Positions 45,428 through 54,874 of a DNA stretch of 64,000 nucleotides are shown one piece after another. The notes beneath the pieces are model-generated. The model was not told the DNA's origin, made no database searches, and saw only the letters and a list, made by a program, of their open reading frames with translations. Source of the stretch: Diabrotica undecimpunctata (Eukaryota > Arthropoda > Insecta > Coleoptera > Chrysomelidae); contig NC_092804.1 in the NCBI RefSeq assembly GCF_040954645.1, forward strand, positions 91,683,862-91,747,861, written 5' to 3'. A program made the translations under genes and the position numbers. The first letter of the stretch is position 1. Every line of letters begins with the position of its first letter.

Positions 45428-45919
45428 ATGAGAGTAGCGTTCGTAGACATACAGGGATTCACCGTAGATGGGTGGTTCGTACCCAAAGAACTAAGTATGG
45501 AAATTGGTTTTAAAAATTGTCATTATATATTTAAACCTCCACAACCGTTTGCTACATTGAGTAATCAAGATAAGAAGACTGCTGCGTACTTGTAGAAAAA
45601 CGTGCATGATCTTCGGTATTCTAATGGAGATGTTGAATATTCCAAAATAAATGAAATACTGGAATCTAAGTTGTTGTATGCTGCCGACTATATCTACGTT
45701 CGCGAAGAACAAAAAGCAGATTTTTTAAAGCAGAAGTGTCACATGATTCGCGTATTTCCCATAATTATCCATGTTTGCAAGTATGATGGTACACCGTGTG
45801 CAACAGGAAAATTTGTTGCAGATTCAAATGCTTGTCACACAACTGGATTATTTTTCTGCTCTTCGATAAATGTGGATCGCCTCCGCCAATGGTTTTGTGA
45901 AAAGATATTACCTATGTAA
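45428..45919 (+). pseudogene. Conserved viral-cluster protein of unknown function, one in-frame stop
   Basis: The start is the ATG at 45428 (MRVAFVDIQGFTVDGWFVPKEL). The frame continues through YIFKPPQPF to an internal TAG at 45593-45595 and on to the true stop at 45919, 163 codons in all. Motifs: VAFVDIQGF, FVPKEL, HDLRYSNGDVEY and a Cys/His-containing C-terminus. Similar proteins starting with a VDxQGF-like motif and FVPKEL accompany Polinton-like capsid genes in insects (recollection). Function unknown. Confidence 0.55.
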
Positions 45920-45999
45920 ATTGGATTTTTTTAAATAAAAGAATAAAAGTTTTGCTCTAGTTTTATTTTAACACTTTTCCTTTTTTACATATTTATTTT

Positions 46000-46850
46000 A
46001 ATGCAAGACGATTCGCATTTGCGTTTTACAAAAAAATTTATAATGATATTAATCGTCAGATATACATTCATTACTAATATGATTGTTAACAGTAAAATCG
46101 GTGAACCATATTGAGCGATGACACCATTATTAGTTTTACACCATTTTGAATCACTTTCGGTGTTATTTGGGGATATTAGCCTGATCTTGTAGAATGCTCC
46201 TCCTGACTTTGGTATCGCTTTAAAAAATACTGGAAGCTGTCAGTAATTCACCACTTCATGATCCATTAGAGTCCATTCAGTTCGATTACAGTCAGTTTTT
46301 ACATCATTAAAAATATCGCCATGTTCTCAACATTGTTTGGAACGTTTGTATAAAGAACATTGTTAACTATAGCTGTGAGAATGATGAATGATATTGTTAG
46401 TTACGACATCTTCTTGGCTGAATTCTTTTTAATGGGTATTGTGTTTTTGGTAGCTTTCCATCAGACAAATGAAACTCTGCAAATCATTTTTCAATTTTCG
46501 TTATATCTTCGTACCACTATATATCCACCTTCTACTTGTATTTTTTTGCAAAACTCTTCTAGCCTGCACTGTACGAGCGACATCAGCTAAATAAAGTGGT
46601 TTTAAGTCAGTTTCCTGAGATTTTTCCAAGTATTTTAGTTGCACCCTCTTTAATAATTTTTGACACATTTTTCCAAATTTCATTATAATCTTTTTTTATG
46701 TTCCAACACATTGTTTTTTCTATTTCTGTTCTAAATTGAACTTCTTTGTCGCTTGTTAACGTCAATTAATTGTTTTTGTGACTCTCCTCGATATTTTGGT
46801 TCTATTTCATGTTTTACTTGTATATCTAGTACCAGCACTTTATGCTATTG
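46000..46850 (-). pseudogene. Degenerate minus-strand coding remnant with a membrane segment
   Basis: Reading leftwards, 46683-46501 gives MKFGKMCQKLLKRVQLKYLE in one frame. 46320-46010 in another frame reads AIPKSGGAFYKIRLISPNN and then a hydrophobic run near 46095-46050 (SPILLLTIILVMNVYL) followed by a Lys-rich end. Several stops and slips separate the pieces. It converges with the viral cluster. It may be one more gene of the viral unit, possibly membrane-anchored, but I cannot name it. Confidence 0.3.
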
Positions 46851-47537
46851 ACTTACAGTTTCACTAATTATTACTTTAGAGTCTTTATATAAGGGATGAT
46901 ACATAATACATACTATGTAACTTTTCTCTGTAAGCACAAATTTCAAGGATATTATTCTGTTAGTCGTTTTTATCACGTTTACAACTTTTTCTTTTATTTC
47001 TTTTTTAGCAAATACTCTTATACCTACGCAATTTGGATTCTTCTTTTTTTTGTGCAGCAACTAACGCCACTGTTTTAACTGTTAAACTACAAAGGTTATA
47101 AATTCTTGTTCTTAGTCTTTCTTTCTTAATGGAATGAGTTTTTGCTCACCCCATAGCCGAGTACCGATCATCAATAGGATGTGTTGTTAGTAAAGTACCG
47201 AATCTGCAGAGTGTAAGGGAGTTGGATAGGCCCACACCCTCCTGAGGTTTCGTTGGTTTTAAAACTTATTTTAGTTTTATTGGTCATTGATTTACCCACA
47301 GACCAAATTCATATATGAAGGCATTTGGATGTTTTTTGGGTTGGATGTGGTTATTTGACTATTATTGTTGCTTGAAATAACCTGACATTTGATCGATGCT
47401 TGAATGCACTTTTTATCAGTATCATGTCGAGTAGGATTCAGTCAGTCGTGTCAGAATTTTATGAATGAACCAAATTTTACCGATTCTCATAAATAATAAA
47501 TTTTAAAAACTGTCAGAAAAATAATAATTTAATTATT
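46851..47537. other. Unassigned stretch
   Basis: No supported gene or repeat seen. Confidence 0.5.
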
Positions 47538-48018
47538 TTGTTTTTTCAAAATTTTGAGAACTATTTAAAAACATTAATAGAGGAGTCCATTGAGCTGTTA
47601 CATTCTGATGTGATGAACAAATGTGCGTTTCAACATCTTAGTGAAGGAACCTTTTGTAGTGTGCTTCTATTTAATAGAAAAAGAGTTGGAGAATTACAGA
47701 GGGTTACTGTTGAAGATTTCGAAAAAATTATGACAATACTTCCTCTTCGGAATTTTAAAAGTTCATAACAAATACGAAGAAAATTTTGTTAAGCGGCTTA
47801 AAAAGAATTTTTCTCCGATGAAAACGAGGACGGCCCGTTCCAATTTTATTTCCTAAAAGGACATTTAAATGCCATACAAATTCTTATATCCGTAAGAATT
47901 AATCATATAAAAAATATTGCTTTTTTGTTTGCAACTTCCAAGTCAGAAAATTCCATAATTGTTTACCAAGTGGTAAATAAGCATGTAACAAAGGCATTAG
48001 ATGCAACAAAATCGTTAC
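47538..48018 (+). pseudogene. Possible tyrosine-recombinase-like fragment
   Basis: 47538-47768 encodes a 76-residue open stretch with CSVLLFNRKRVGELQRVTVEDFE. The (L/F)FNR(R/K)R.GE(V/L) motif occurs in tyrosine-recombinase-like proteins of insects and fish. Degenerate coding follows in other frames up to the TTAA at 48019. No catalytic Tyr can be identified. The assignment rests on one motif. Confidence 0.3.
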
Positions 48019-48392
48019 TTAAAACTAAAAAGTAAAATAAAGTTATACGTCGGTCAACAATTTACATTTAACTACATTAGCCAAATAGTCCTGAAACTCC
48101 TTCATGACTAAATTTATGGATATTTAAATAAATTTCAAGTTCCAAAATGTGCCTGCTGTAAAATGTGAAACCCTACTACTAATACAATTATTGGCAACAT
48201 CGCAGGAGTTTAGAAGTGTACGCAAAATGGTAAATAGGGATCCCAAAAATGGTTTATTCTGTTGTGGAGTCCACTTAATCCTACGTGTTGGTCGGAGTCT
48301 ACATAAAGCGCTACTCAGATAATAATATACAGGGTGTATATTCTACTAGAGTTTGTATAATACCGTTTTAATACGGAGCCTACATTAACCGC

Positions 48393-48394
48393 TA

Positions 48395-48468
<74 letters not shown>
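48393..48468. repeat. (TA)n microsatellite left of hairpin element
   Basis: About 38 TA units. The right arm has only a short TATATATATA at the matching place (63415-63426), so the tract expanded or arrived with the hairpin. Confidence 0.9.
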
Positions 48469-48471
<3 letters not shown>

Positions 48472-49037
48472 AACTCTTAAATATTGGGGAAATCTGCAAG
48501 AAAGACTCTAATGAGTATCAATTGTTTCGCCGAACTTTTTCGCCAAAGAGAATTAATTTGGCTTCTTCAAGGCTGAAAGAGAATAAATTTTAATTAGCTA
48601 CCATATATTATCTATTAAAACATTATTGATCTTACCGTAACTTAGAATTGTAGAGTTAGAATATTAAAAAACTTTGCTAGTAACATAGTGGTGTTTTTTT
48701 GTTACTATGTGCAAAAAAAGTTTTTTTTTAATTAAGGTTTGAAACGTATGGTAGCTTTGAAAACCAAACCTTAATTAAAAACAACTTTTTTTGCACATGG
48801 TAACAAAAAAAACACCACTATGTTACTAGCAAAGTTTTTTAATATTTCAACTCTACAATTCTAAGTTACGGTAAGATCAATAATGTTTTAATAGATAATA
48901 TATGGTAGCTAATTATAATTTATTTTCTTTCAGCCCTGAAGAAGCCAAATTAACTCTCTTTGGCGAAAACGTTCGGCGAAACAATTGATACTCATTAGAG
49001 TCTTTCTTGCAGATTTCCCCAATATTTAAGAGTTTAC
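48469..49037. repeat. 569-bp foldback (hairpin) element
   Basis: A near-perfect palindrome starts GTAAACTCTTAAATATTGGG and ends with its reverse complement. Arms are about 270 bp and the spacer near 48741-48765 is about 25 bp. It is flanked by TA on both sides and lies between TA tracts. It encodes nothing, so it is a non-autonomous foldback or MITE-type element. A 12-bp fragment of the same end (AGTAAACTCTTA) recurs at 49153-49164. Confidence 0.85.
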
Positions 49038-49075
49038 TATTTAACTTATCTGCAAAGATTAAATTTCTTTTCTTT

Positions 49076-49078
<3 letters not shown>

Positions 49079-49156
<78 letters not shown>

Positions 49157-49168
49157 AACTCTTATATA

Positions 49169-49199
<31 letters not shown>
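49079..49199. repeat. (TA)n microsatellites right of hairpin element
   Basis: AT runs at 49079-49153 and 49165-49199, split by a GTAAACTCTTA fragment of the hairpin end. Confidence 0.85.
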
Positions 49200-49460
49200 C
49201 CCGCTATCATTTTGAACTCTTTTCACGTTGCAGTATTTAGCATCACCAAGAAATGCTATCATTTTCTAATTATAAGTCGTGTATATTCCTTTAGTGTATC
49301 ATTTTAGTCTTGACACCTTTGTCGGTTTTTCATTACTTTGATTATATTATATATTTATTTTTCTCACTTAACCGTCATTTTAACCTCTATACGTAAAATT
49401 GTTGTTTTTTGTATGAATACAGTATCGATAGATGTTGCCAATATATATATATATATATAT

Positions 49461-50915
49461 TGAAATGATATTGTTTAAAAAAATTAATTTATAAGTTATA
49501 TACTACATAATATTAGATATAAAAAAGTATTTGATTATATTTTAAATAAGTTATATACTAGAGAATTTAATAAAATATATTTATGTGAGGGCATTTTTAA
49601 TAAATTAGCATATAATAAGTGTAAAAAGTTGTATTTTAATGTTATAAATATATTTAAGTGAGCCATGTGCATAGGCAACCAACTATACAGTAAATTGACA
49701 GATAGAAATTAATCATAATACGAATATAAGTGGGGTTATAATAATGTTAGTTTAAAATGTTTAATTTATATATATTTAATGATTTAAATGTTTATTCTGA
49801 TCTGAAAAGCCTAAATGTCAACAAAATTATCAATGGAACATTAACGAATTCTCCAGAATGCAGAGTGTGACCATTGTTTACGGTCGAATATTCTGGAATA
49901 ATGATTATGTCGGTGGATGGAACAGATATTTTTTCGAGAACATCCATATCGAAGAAATAGAACAAATTGGAACATGATCTCTTACCAGATGGTTCTAGAA
50001 TATCAAAAAGATATAAATACCCGTGATTTGGATTCAAGATGGCAGTTTTTAGTCAGAAGTCAGGCCAGTTTATTATGAAAGTTAGTAGACACATTTAATT
50101 AGTGAAGTAAATTGTTCAGAATTTTCAAGAAGTCAGTCAGAAAAGTTTAGTAAGAAATATGAAAGTTAGTTGGAGTCAGTGAATCAAGTACAAATAGTCC
50201 AATTGTTTAATATAGTGAGTTAAATGAAGATTAAAAATTATGCATATAATTTAATGCACATTTATAATTATACACAAATAATTATTGAAGATTATAAAAG
50301 TATATTAGAAGAATATTGGATGGACATTGGAAGGAATTAAAATTATATTATGATTAGAGATTAGTATAAATCAACTTATAATAATTGGATATTAGTGTAT
50401 TGAAAAGAAGAATAAATATAAATGTTGTTTGCTGGTTTGATTGGTGGTGTATAAATGCTGGTGAAGAAAACTATATCTTAAATTGGTAGAAGCTGATAAT
50501 TGGAAAAAGTAATTTCACAAAAACAAGGATAACCGAAGTACGAAGACATTCAGTGATGATTAGAATCTATATAGTGGAAAACAGTTCATTTAGGCATTCA
50601 GTGAAAGAAAGGTACAAAATTTTGTTAATATAATTTAGTTAGTGTCATAACAATTTCAATTTTAAAGATATTTTGTTTAAATTTAACATTGTCTATAGAA
50701 TTTAATTAGTTTTATAAGAACATCAATTTAAAGATAGTTTATTTTAAATTTACATTGGCTAGGTTAGATATATATGTGTGTTTCATAATAATTATAATAA
50801 AGATAATTTAAAAAAGTACTTACAAGCTAATTCTTTGAGAACCGCGATAAAAACCCTATATATTATATTATTAAAAATACTCATTGCTCATCATTCAAAC
50901 AAAAAACACATAACA
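49461..50915 (+). repeat. 5' LTR of Gypsy copy C
   Basis: Begins TGAAATGATATTG after an (AT)n run and ends ACACATAACA. The primer-binding site starts 3 bases further on. It contains the TATAAATA box and is almost identical to 58564-60023. Confidence 0.95.
50012..50019 (+). promoter_or_regulatory. TATA box in 5' LTR of copy C
   Basis: TATAAATA, conserved in the 3' LTR at 59117-59124 and in copy B. This is the probable Pol II core promoter of the element. Confidence 0.55.
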
Positions 50916-50918
50916 ATT

Positions 50919-50938
50919 TGGCGCCCAACGTGGGGCTC
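50919..50938 (+). promoter_or_regulatory. Primer-binding site, tRNA-Lys(CTT)
   Basis: TGGCGCCCAACGTGGGGCTC is fully complementary to the 3' end of animal tRNA-Lys(CTT) (GAGCCCCACGTTGGGCG plus CCA) as I know that tRNA. It lies 3 nt after the LTR. It should prime minus-strand DNA synthesis. Confidence 0.85.
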
Positions 50939-50965
50939 TCTATTTAAAAGAATTAGTTTGGGAAG

Positions 50966-50967
<2 letters not shown>

Positions 50968-51022
<55 letters not shown>
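50968..51022. repeat. (AAT)n microsatellite
   Basis: About 18 AAT units directly before the truncated R4/Dong element. A shorter (AAT)n follows the element at 52970-52983. Confidence 0.95.
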
Positions 51023-51024
<2 letters not shown>

Positions 51025-52970
51025 CGACTACAAGAAAGCGTTTGATTCAGTGCCACATGAATGGCTTATAGATATATTAAAAATATATAAAGTCGATGAT
51101 AACATAGTGACCTTTTTAAAACATATAATGTCAGATTGGAAGACAAAAATTCACCTCAAAATACCTGGTGAAAACAATATCGAAACTGAAAATATTGCAA
51201 TCAACCGGGGCCTATTTCAAGGAGATTCGTTGAGCCCACTGTGGTTTTGTCTAGCGATGAACCCCCTATCCCAGATACTGAACTCAACTAACACAGGTTT
51301 TAGCATCAAAAATAACACCACTGTTGTTGCAAAGCTTAATCATCTATTGTATATGGATGATTTAAAACTACTAGCTTCCACTCGAAGCCACCTGGATCAG
51401 ATGCTAAAAACAGTAGAAAATTTCTCTAATGATATTAGTATGCACTTCGGTCTTGACAAGTGCCGTGTCTTAAATATAATCAAAGGAAAGGTTCAGCCCG
51501 GCGGATTCGATATGCAAAACGGCCAGAACATCGAGGCCATGGGTGAAAATGATATGTATAAATACCTCGGAATAAAGCAAGCTCGGAAGATTGACCATAA
51601 GCAAATGAAAACTGAGATAACTACTGAGTTTATACGAAGGGTAAAACAGCTGCTTCGTTCACATCTTAACAGTAAAAATTTGTTTAAGGCACTAAACACC
51701 TACGCATGTTCCGCGCTTAGCTACTCATTTGGTATTGTTAAGTGGACAAAAACCGATATAGAAAATCTTCAGCGGAAAGTACGAACACACCTCACAAAGG
51801 CACAAAAACACCATCCTCGAAGTGCAGTAGAAAGAACGACATTACCGCGGTATTTAGGAGGACGAGGACTTATGGATATAAGTGAGCAACTAGAAAAACA
51901 AATTACTAATTTAAGAACTTATTTTCAGGTGCAGGCTGAGACATCTACTCTACATCGCGCGATTTGCGCAGTAGATGATACAACACCGATCAAACTGAGG
52001 GAACCAGAAATGCGCATAAACCATCTTACTAAGGACGAAAAAATGCGCACCTGGATGGGTAAACCTCTGCACGGGCGACATCCCCATGAGGTCAGTCAAG
52101 ACCATGTCGACAATATAGCGTCGAACTATTGGCTGACATCAGGAAAGATGTTCCCTGAAACAGAAGGTTCACTACTGGCCATTCAGGATCAGGTTATACC
52201 AACAAAAAATTACCTGAAATATATCGTCAAAGACCCTCAGGTCCAAAACGACAAATGCCGATATGGATGTCAAGCCCAAGAAACCATCCAACATCTTACC
52301 GGGGGCTGCCAGGCATTTGCTGCAACTGACTATAAGGAACGGCATGACTCAGTAGGAAAGATCCTCCATCAAGAGATAGCTTTTAAACTGGGACTTCTAC
52401 AAACAAACCATCTCCCATATTATCAATACGTTCCTGAGAGTATGCTTGAGAATGACAACTACAAGCTATACTGGGACCGCACTGTGCTCACAGACCAAAC
52501 TGTAGCACATAACAGACCAGATCTCGTGCTAGTTAATAAACTTACAAGACAAACAACACTAATCGATGTGGCGATACCTAACAACAATAATCTGCGTGTT
52601 AAGTACAACGAAAAGATCGCCAAGTACAGAGATCTGGAAATACAAATAAGGAGACAATGGAGAATGGAAAGTACCCAGACGATACCTATTATTCTTTCTA
52701 CCACTGGAGTCATCCCGAAGAACCTTCTAGAAAACATAAGAAAGCTGGGTCTAAATGAACATCTATATAAGATCATGCAGAAAGCTGTGCTACTTTCGAC
52801 GTCCAGATGCGTTCGAAAATTTTTGGGAGATACACCGATGTACCAAGTCACCTAGGACTCGATAACATGGAAAGAGTCCCACCAGAGCTCAATCCTTTTG
52901 ATACCGTAGGTATCTGGGATGAGTGAATTTTCCCCTTAGAGGGAGTGTGAGCCGTATGGCTAAATCTGGA
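51023..52970 (+). pseudogene. R4/Dong-type non-LTR retrotransposon, 5'-truncated
   Basis: The frame opens inside RT (IDYKKAFDSVPHEWL) and runs to 52855. RT motifs GLFQGDSLSPLWFCL and the catalytic LYMDDLKLL (about residue 100) are present. Downstream is a CCHC-like cluster (CRYGCQAQETIQHLTGGC, about residue 400). A restriction-like endonuclease follows with RPDLVLV (about 488), LIDVAIP (about 505) and NEKIAKYRDL. A C-terminal restriction-like endonuclease instead of an N-terminal AP-type one, and insertion in an (AAT)n/(TAA)n run, are the known traits of the R4 clade, which includes Dong. The retained part has no stops, but the N-terminus and 5' UTR are missing, so it cannot be autonomous. 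Confidence 0.85.
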
Positions 52971-53114
52971 TAATAATAATAATATTCATGTTACTCGTGT
53001 TATTTCCAAAAAAGATAGGAAGATAAGTGCTCTCATATAATTAAATTAATTATCAGTAGAAAGAAAAAGTATAGATTTTAATTTTAATTATATTTGAACA
53101 AGTAAAGTCTCAAA

Positions 53115-54764
53115 ATGTCTCAAGGAAAGAAAGGTACAAGAAGCAAAAAGAATGAAGAAGATGTGGAAGTAGAAACACAACCTATACAAGAGGAGAGTTT
53201 AGTTCAAGTTTCACAAGATACTGCAGAAATGAATCCAGAAAGAGAGGAAAATGTCAATATGGCAGCTTTGATGTCATTAATGATGCAGATGAACAAGACA
53301 ATAGAAGAGAATTCAAAAGAAGTCAAAGAAGACATGAAAAAAATGGAACAGAAAATGGAAGAGAATACGAAGAAAATGGAAGAGAATACGAAAAAAATGG
53401 AAGAGAACACGAAAAAAATGGAAGAGAATTATAGAAAATTAGAAAAGAAAATAGAAGATAATAATAATAAAATTGTAAAGCAAATAGAAAAACAAATGGA
53501 TAAAAAACTTGAAGCTGCAGAGAAAAAAGTAGCAAATGAAATAAAAATTATACGGAATGACTACAAGAAAAGGATAGAAAATGAGAGGACAGAAGTAAAG
53601 AGGATTATTCAAGATAATAAGATAGATATAGAACAGAAAATAGAGTTACAGAAATGTAACTTAGAAGTAAAAATTAACGAAGACAGGAGAAACACAGAAG
53701 AAAAATTAGACGATATACAACAAAATATCCAAATAAATAGTAATCAAATAAGAAATGTGGAACAGAGAATAGATGATATTTCACAAATGAGAGACATAGG
53801 GAGACCTTACTTAAATTTAACAAATGAGACTGGGATTAAATTCTCTGGTAATATAAAAAATTTGCATCCTAGAGTATACATAAATAGTTTAAAACATAAA
53901 TTAAGATTGGTGAATAATATTAATGATATTAAAGATTATATTAGAATGACATTAAATGACAATGCAGCAACTTGGTTTGCTAGTATTGAGAATGATTTAG
54001 ATAATTTTCAAACATTTGAAAATAAATTTTTAAATTATTATTGGGGTGAATTAGAGCAAGCCAAGTTTAGAGAAATTCTATATTTTGGAAAGTATAATCA
54101 AAATTTAAAATCAAATATGGTAGATTATGCATTGAAATTGATAACAGTTGCAAAATATTTAGAACCACCACTTAGAGAGGATGAAACAGTCTTAAATGTA
54201 TCTAGACATTTTGATGCTGATGTTGTGCAAACTGTAACTGTACAAAATATTCAAACAATAGATAGTTTTATTAATTTTATTCAAAGAATACAAAGAGGCA
54301 ATATGACAAGTAATAATAACAACAGAAAAAACAACAATAACTTTCAATATAATAAAAATGATAATCAACAATATAGACAATCATATAACAATAATACTAG
54401 GTATGGTGATAGTTTACAAAATTTTAATAATACTAACAGTAATTCAAATAGACAGAACTTTAATAATAATACTAGTTATAATAGACAAAATTTTAATAAT
54501 AATACTAATTATAATAGACAACATTTTAATAACAGTACTAATAATAATAGACAAGATTTTAACAATAGAAGAAATACAGGGCGACCTAACTATAACAGAC
54601 AGGTAAATTGTGTTCGAAGGAATAGAAGCTGCGAAGACAGGGAACGAAATAGTACAAGGCAAGAAAATGTGAGTAGAAGTCATAGTAGGGAAAGACATAG
54701 GACATCAGATCCAAGTGGTCAGATACAATCTGACAATTCTAATAATCAAAATTTTGTGCAGTAA
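53115..54764 (+). CDS. gag: Gypsy copy C Gag (549 aa)
   Basis: The start is the ATG at 53115 (MSQGKKGTRSKKNEEDVEVE). Residues 58-240 form a long coiled coil, including four consecutive KKMEEN(T/Y) units. The capsid-like region is FSGNIKNLHPRVYINSLKHKL to KYLEPPLREDETVLNVSRHF. The C-terminus is made of tandem NFNNNT(S/N)YNRQ units and an RS-rich tail. There is no zinc knuckle. The frame is intact. Near the stop the heptamer A AAT TTT (54749-54755) fits a -1 slippery site, and the pol frame is open from before the gag stop. It would assemble the element's particle and package RNA. Confidence 0.92.
   Translation: MSQGKKGTRSKKNEEDVEVETQPIQEESLVQVSQDTAEMNPEREENVNMAALMSLMMQMNKTIEENSKEVKEDMKKMEQKMEENTKKMEENTKKMEENTKKMEENYRKLEKKIEDNNNKIVKQIEKQMDKKLEAAEKKVANEIKIIRNDYKKRIENERTEVKRIIQDNKIDIEQKIELQKCNLEVKINEDRRNTEEKLDDIQQNIQINSNQIRNVEQRIDDISQMRDIGRPYLNLTNETGIKFSGNIKNLHPRVYINSLKHKLRLVNNINDIKDYIRMTLNDNAATWFASIENDLDNFQTFENKFLNYYWGELEQAKFREILYFGKYNQNLKSNMVDYALKLITVAKYLEPPLREDETVLNVSRHFDADVVQTVTVQNIQTIDSFINFIQRIQRGNMTSNNNNRKNNNNFQYNKNDNQQYRQSYNNNTRYGDSLQNFNNTNSNSNRQNFNNNTSYNRQNFNNNTNYNRQHFNNSTNNNRQDFNNRRNTGRPNYNRQVNCVRRNRSCEDRERNSTRQENVSRSHSRERHRTSDPSGQIQSDNSNNQNFVQ
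54749..54755 (+). promoter_or_regulatory. Candidate -1 ribosomal frameshift site between gag and pol
   Basis: The heptamer AAATTTT is read in the gag frame as A-AAT-TTT, fitting X-XXY-YYZ. The gag stop TAA follows at 54762. In the -1 frame, reading is open from here through 54767 into pol with no stop. The same heptamer is present at the same place in copy B. No structure prediction was done. Confidence 0.55.
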
Positions 54765-54874
54765 ACTTTCTGAATTACAAGTTAGGCCATTGCTATTATG
54801 AAAAACCTTCTGAATTTATTTCTTTAGATGAAGAGAAAATTATTGAATCTATTAATTTAATTTATATAAATGCT

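Larger units (their letters stand above)
50961..53026 (+). repeat. Insertion in copy C leader bounded by GGAAGATAA
   Basis: The 9-mer GGAAGATAA occurs at 50961-50969 and 53018-53026. Copy A has a single GGAAGATAA here and continuous leader, so everything between is extra. The extra DNA consists of (AAT)n, the R4/Dong fragment, a second (AAT)n and a 38-bp tail (ATTCATGTTACTCGTG...). Copy B contains the same tail and an (AAT)n. Confidence 0.75.

Noticed and set aside
48396..49262. Open frames rich in alternating Tyr-Ile or Ile-Tyr
   Set aside because: They are translations of (TA)n microsatellites.
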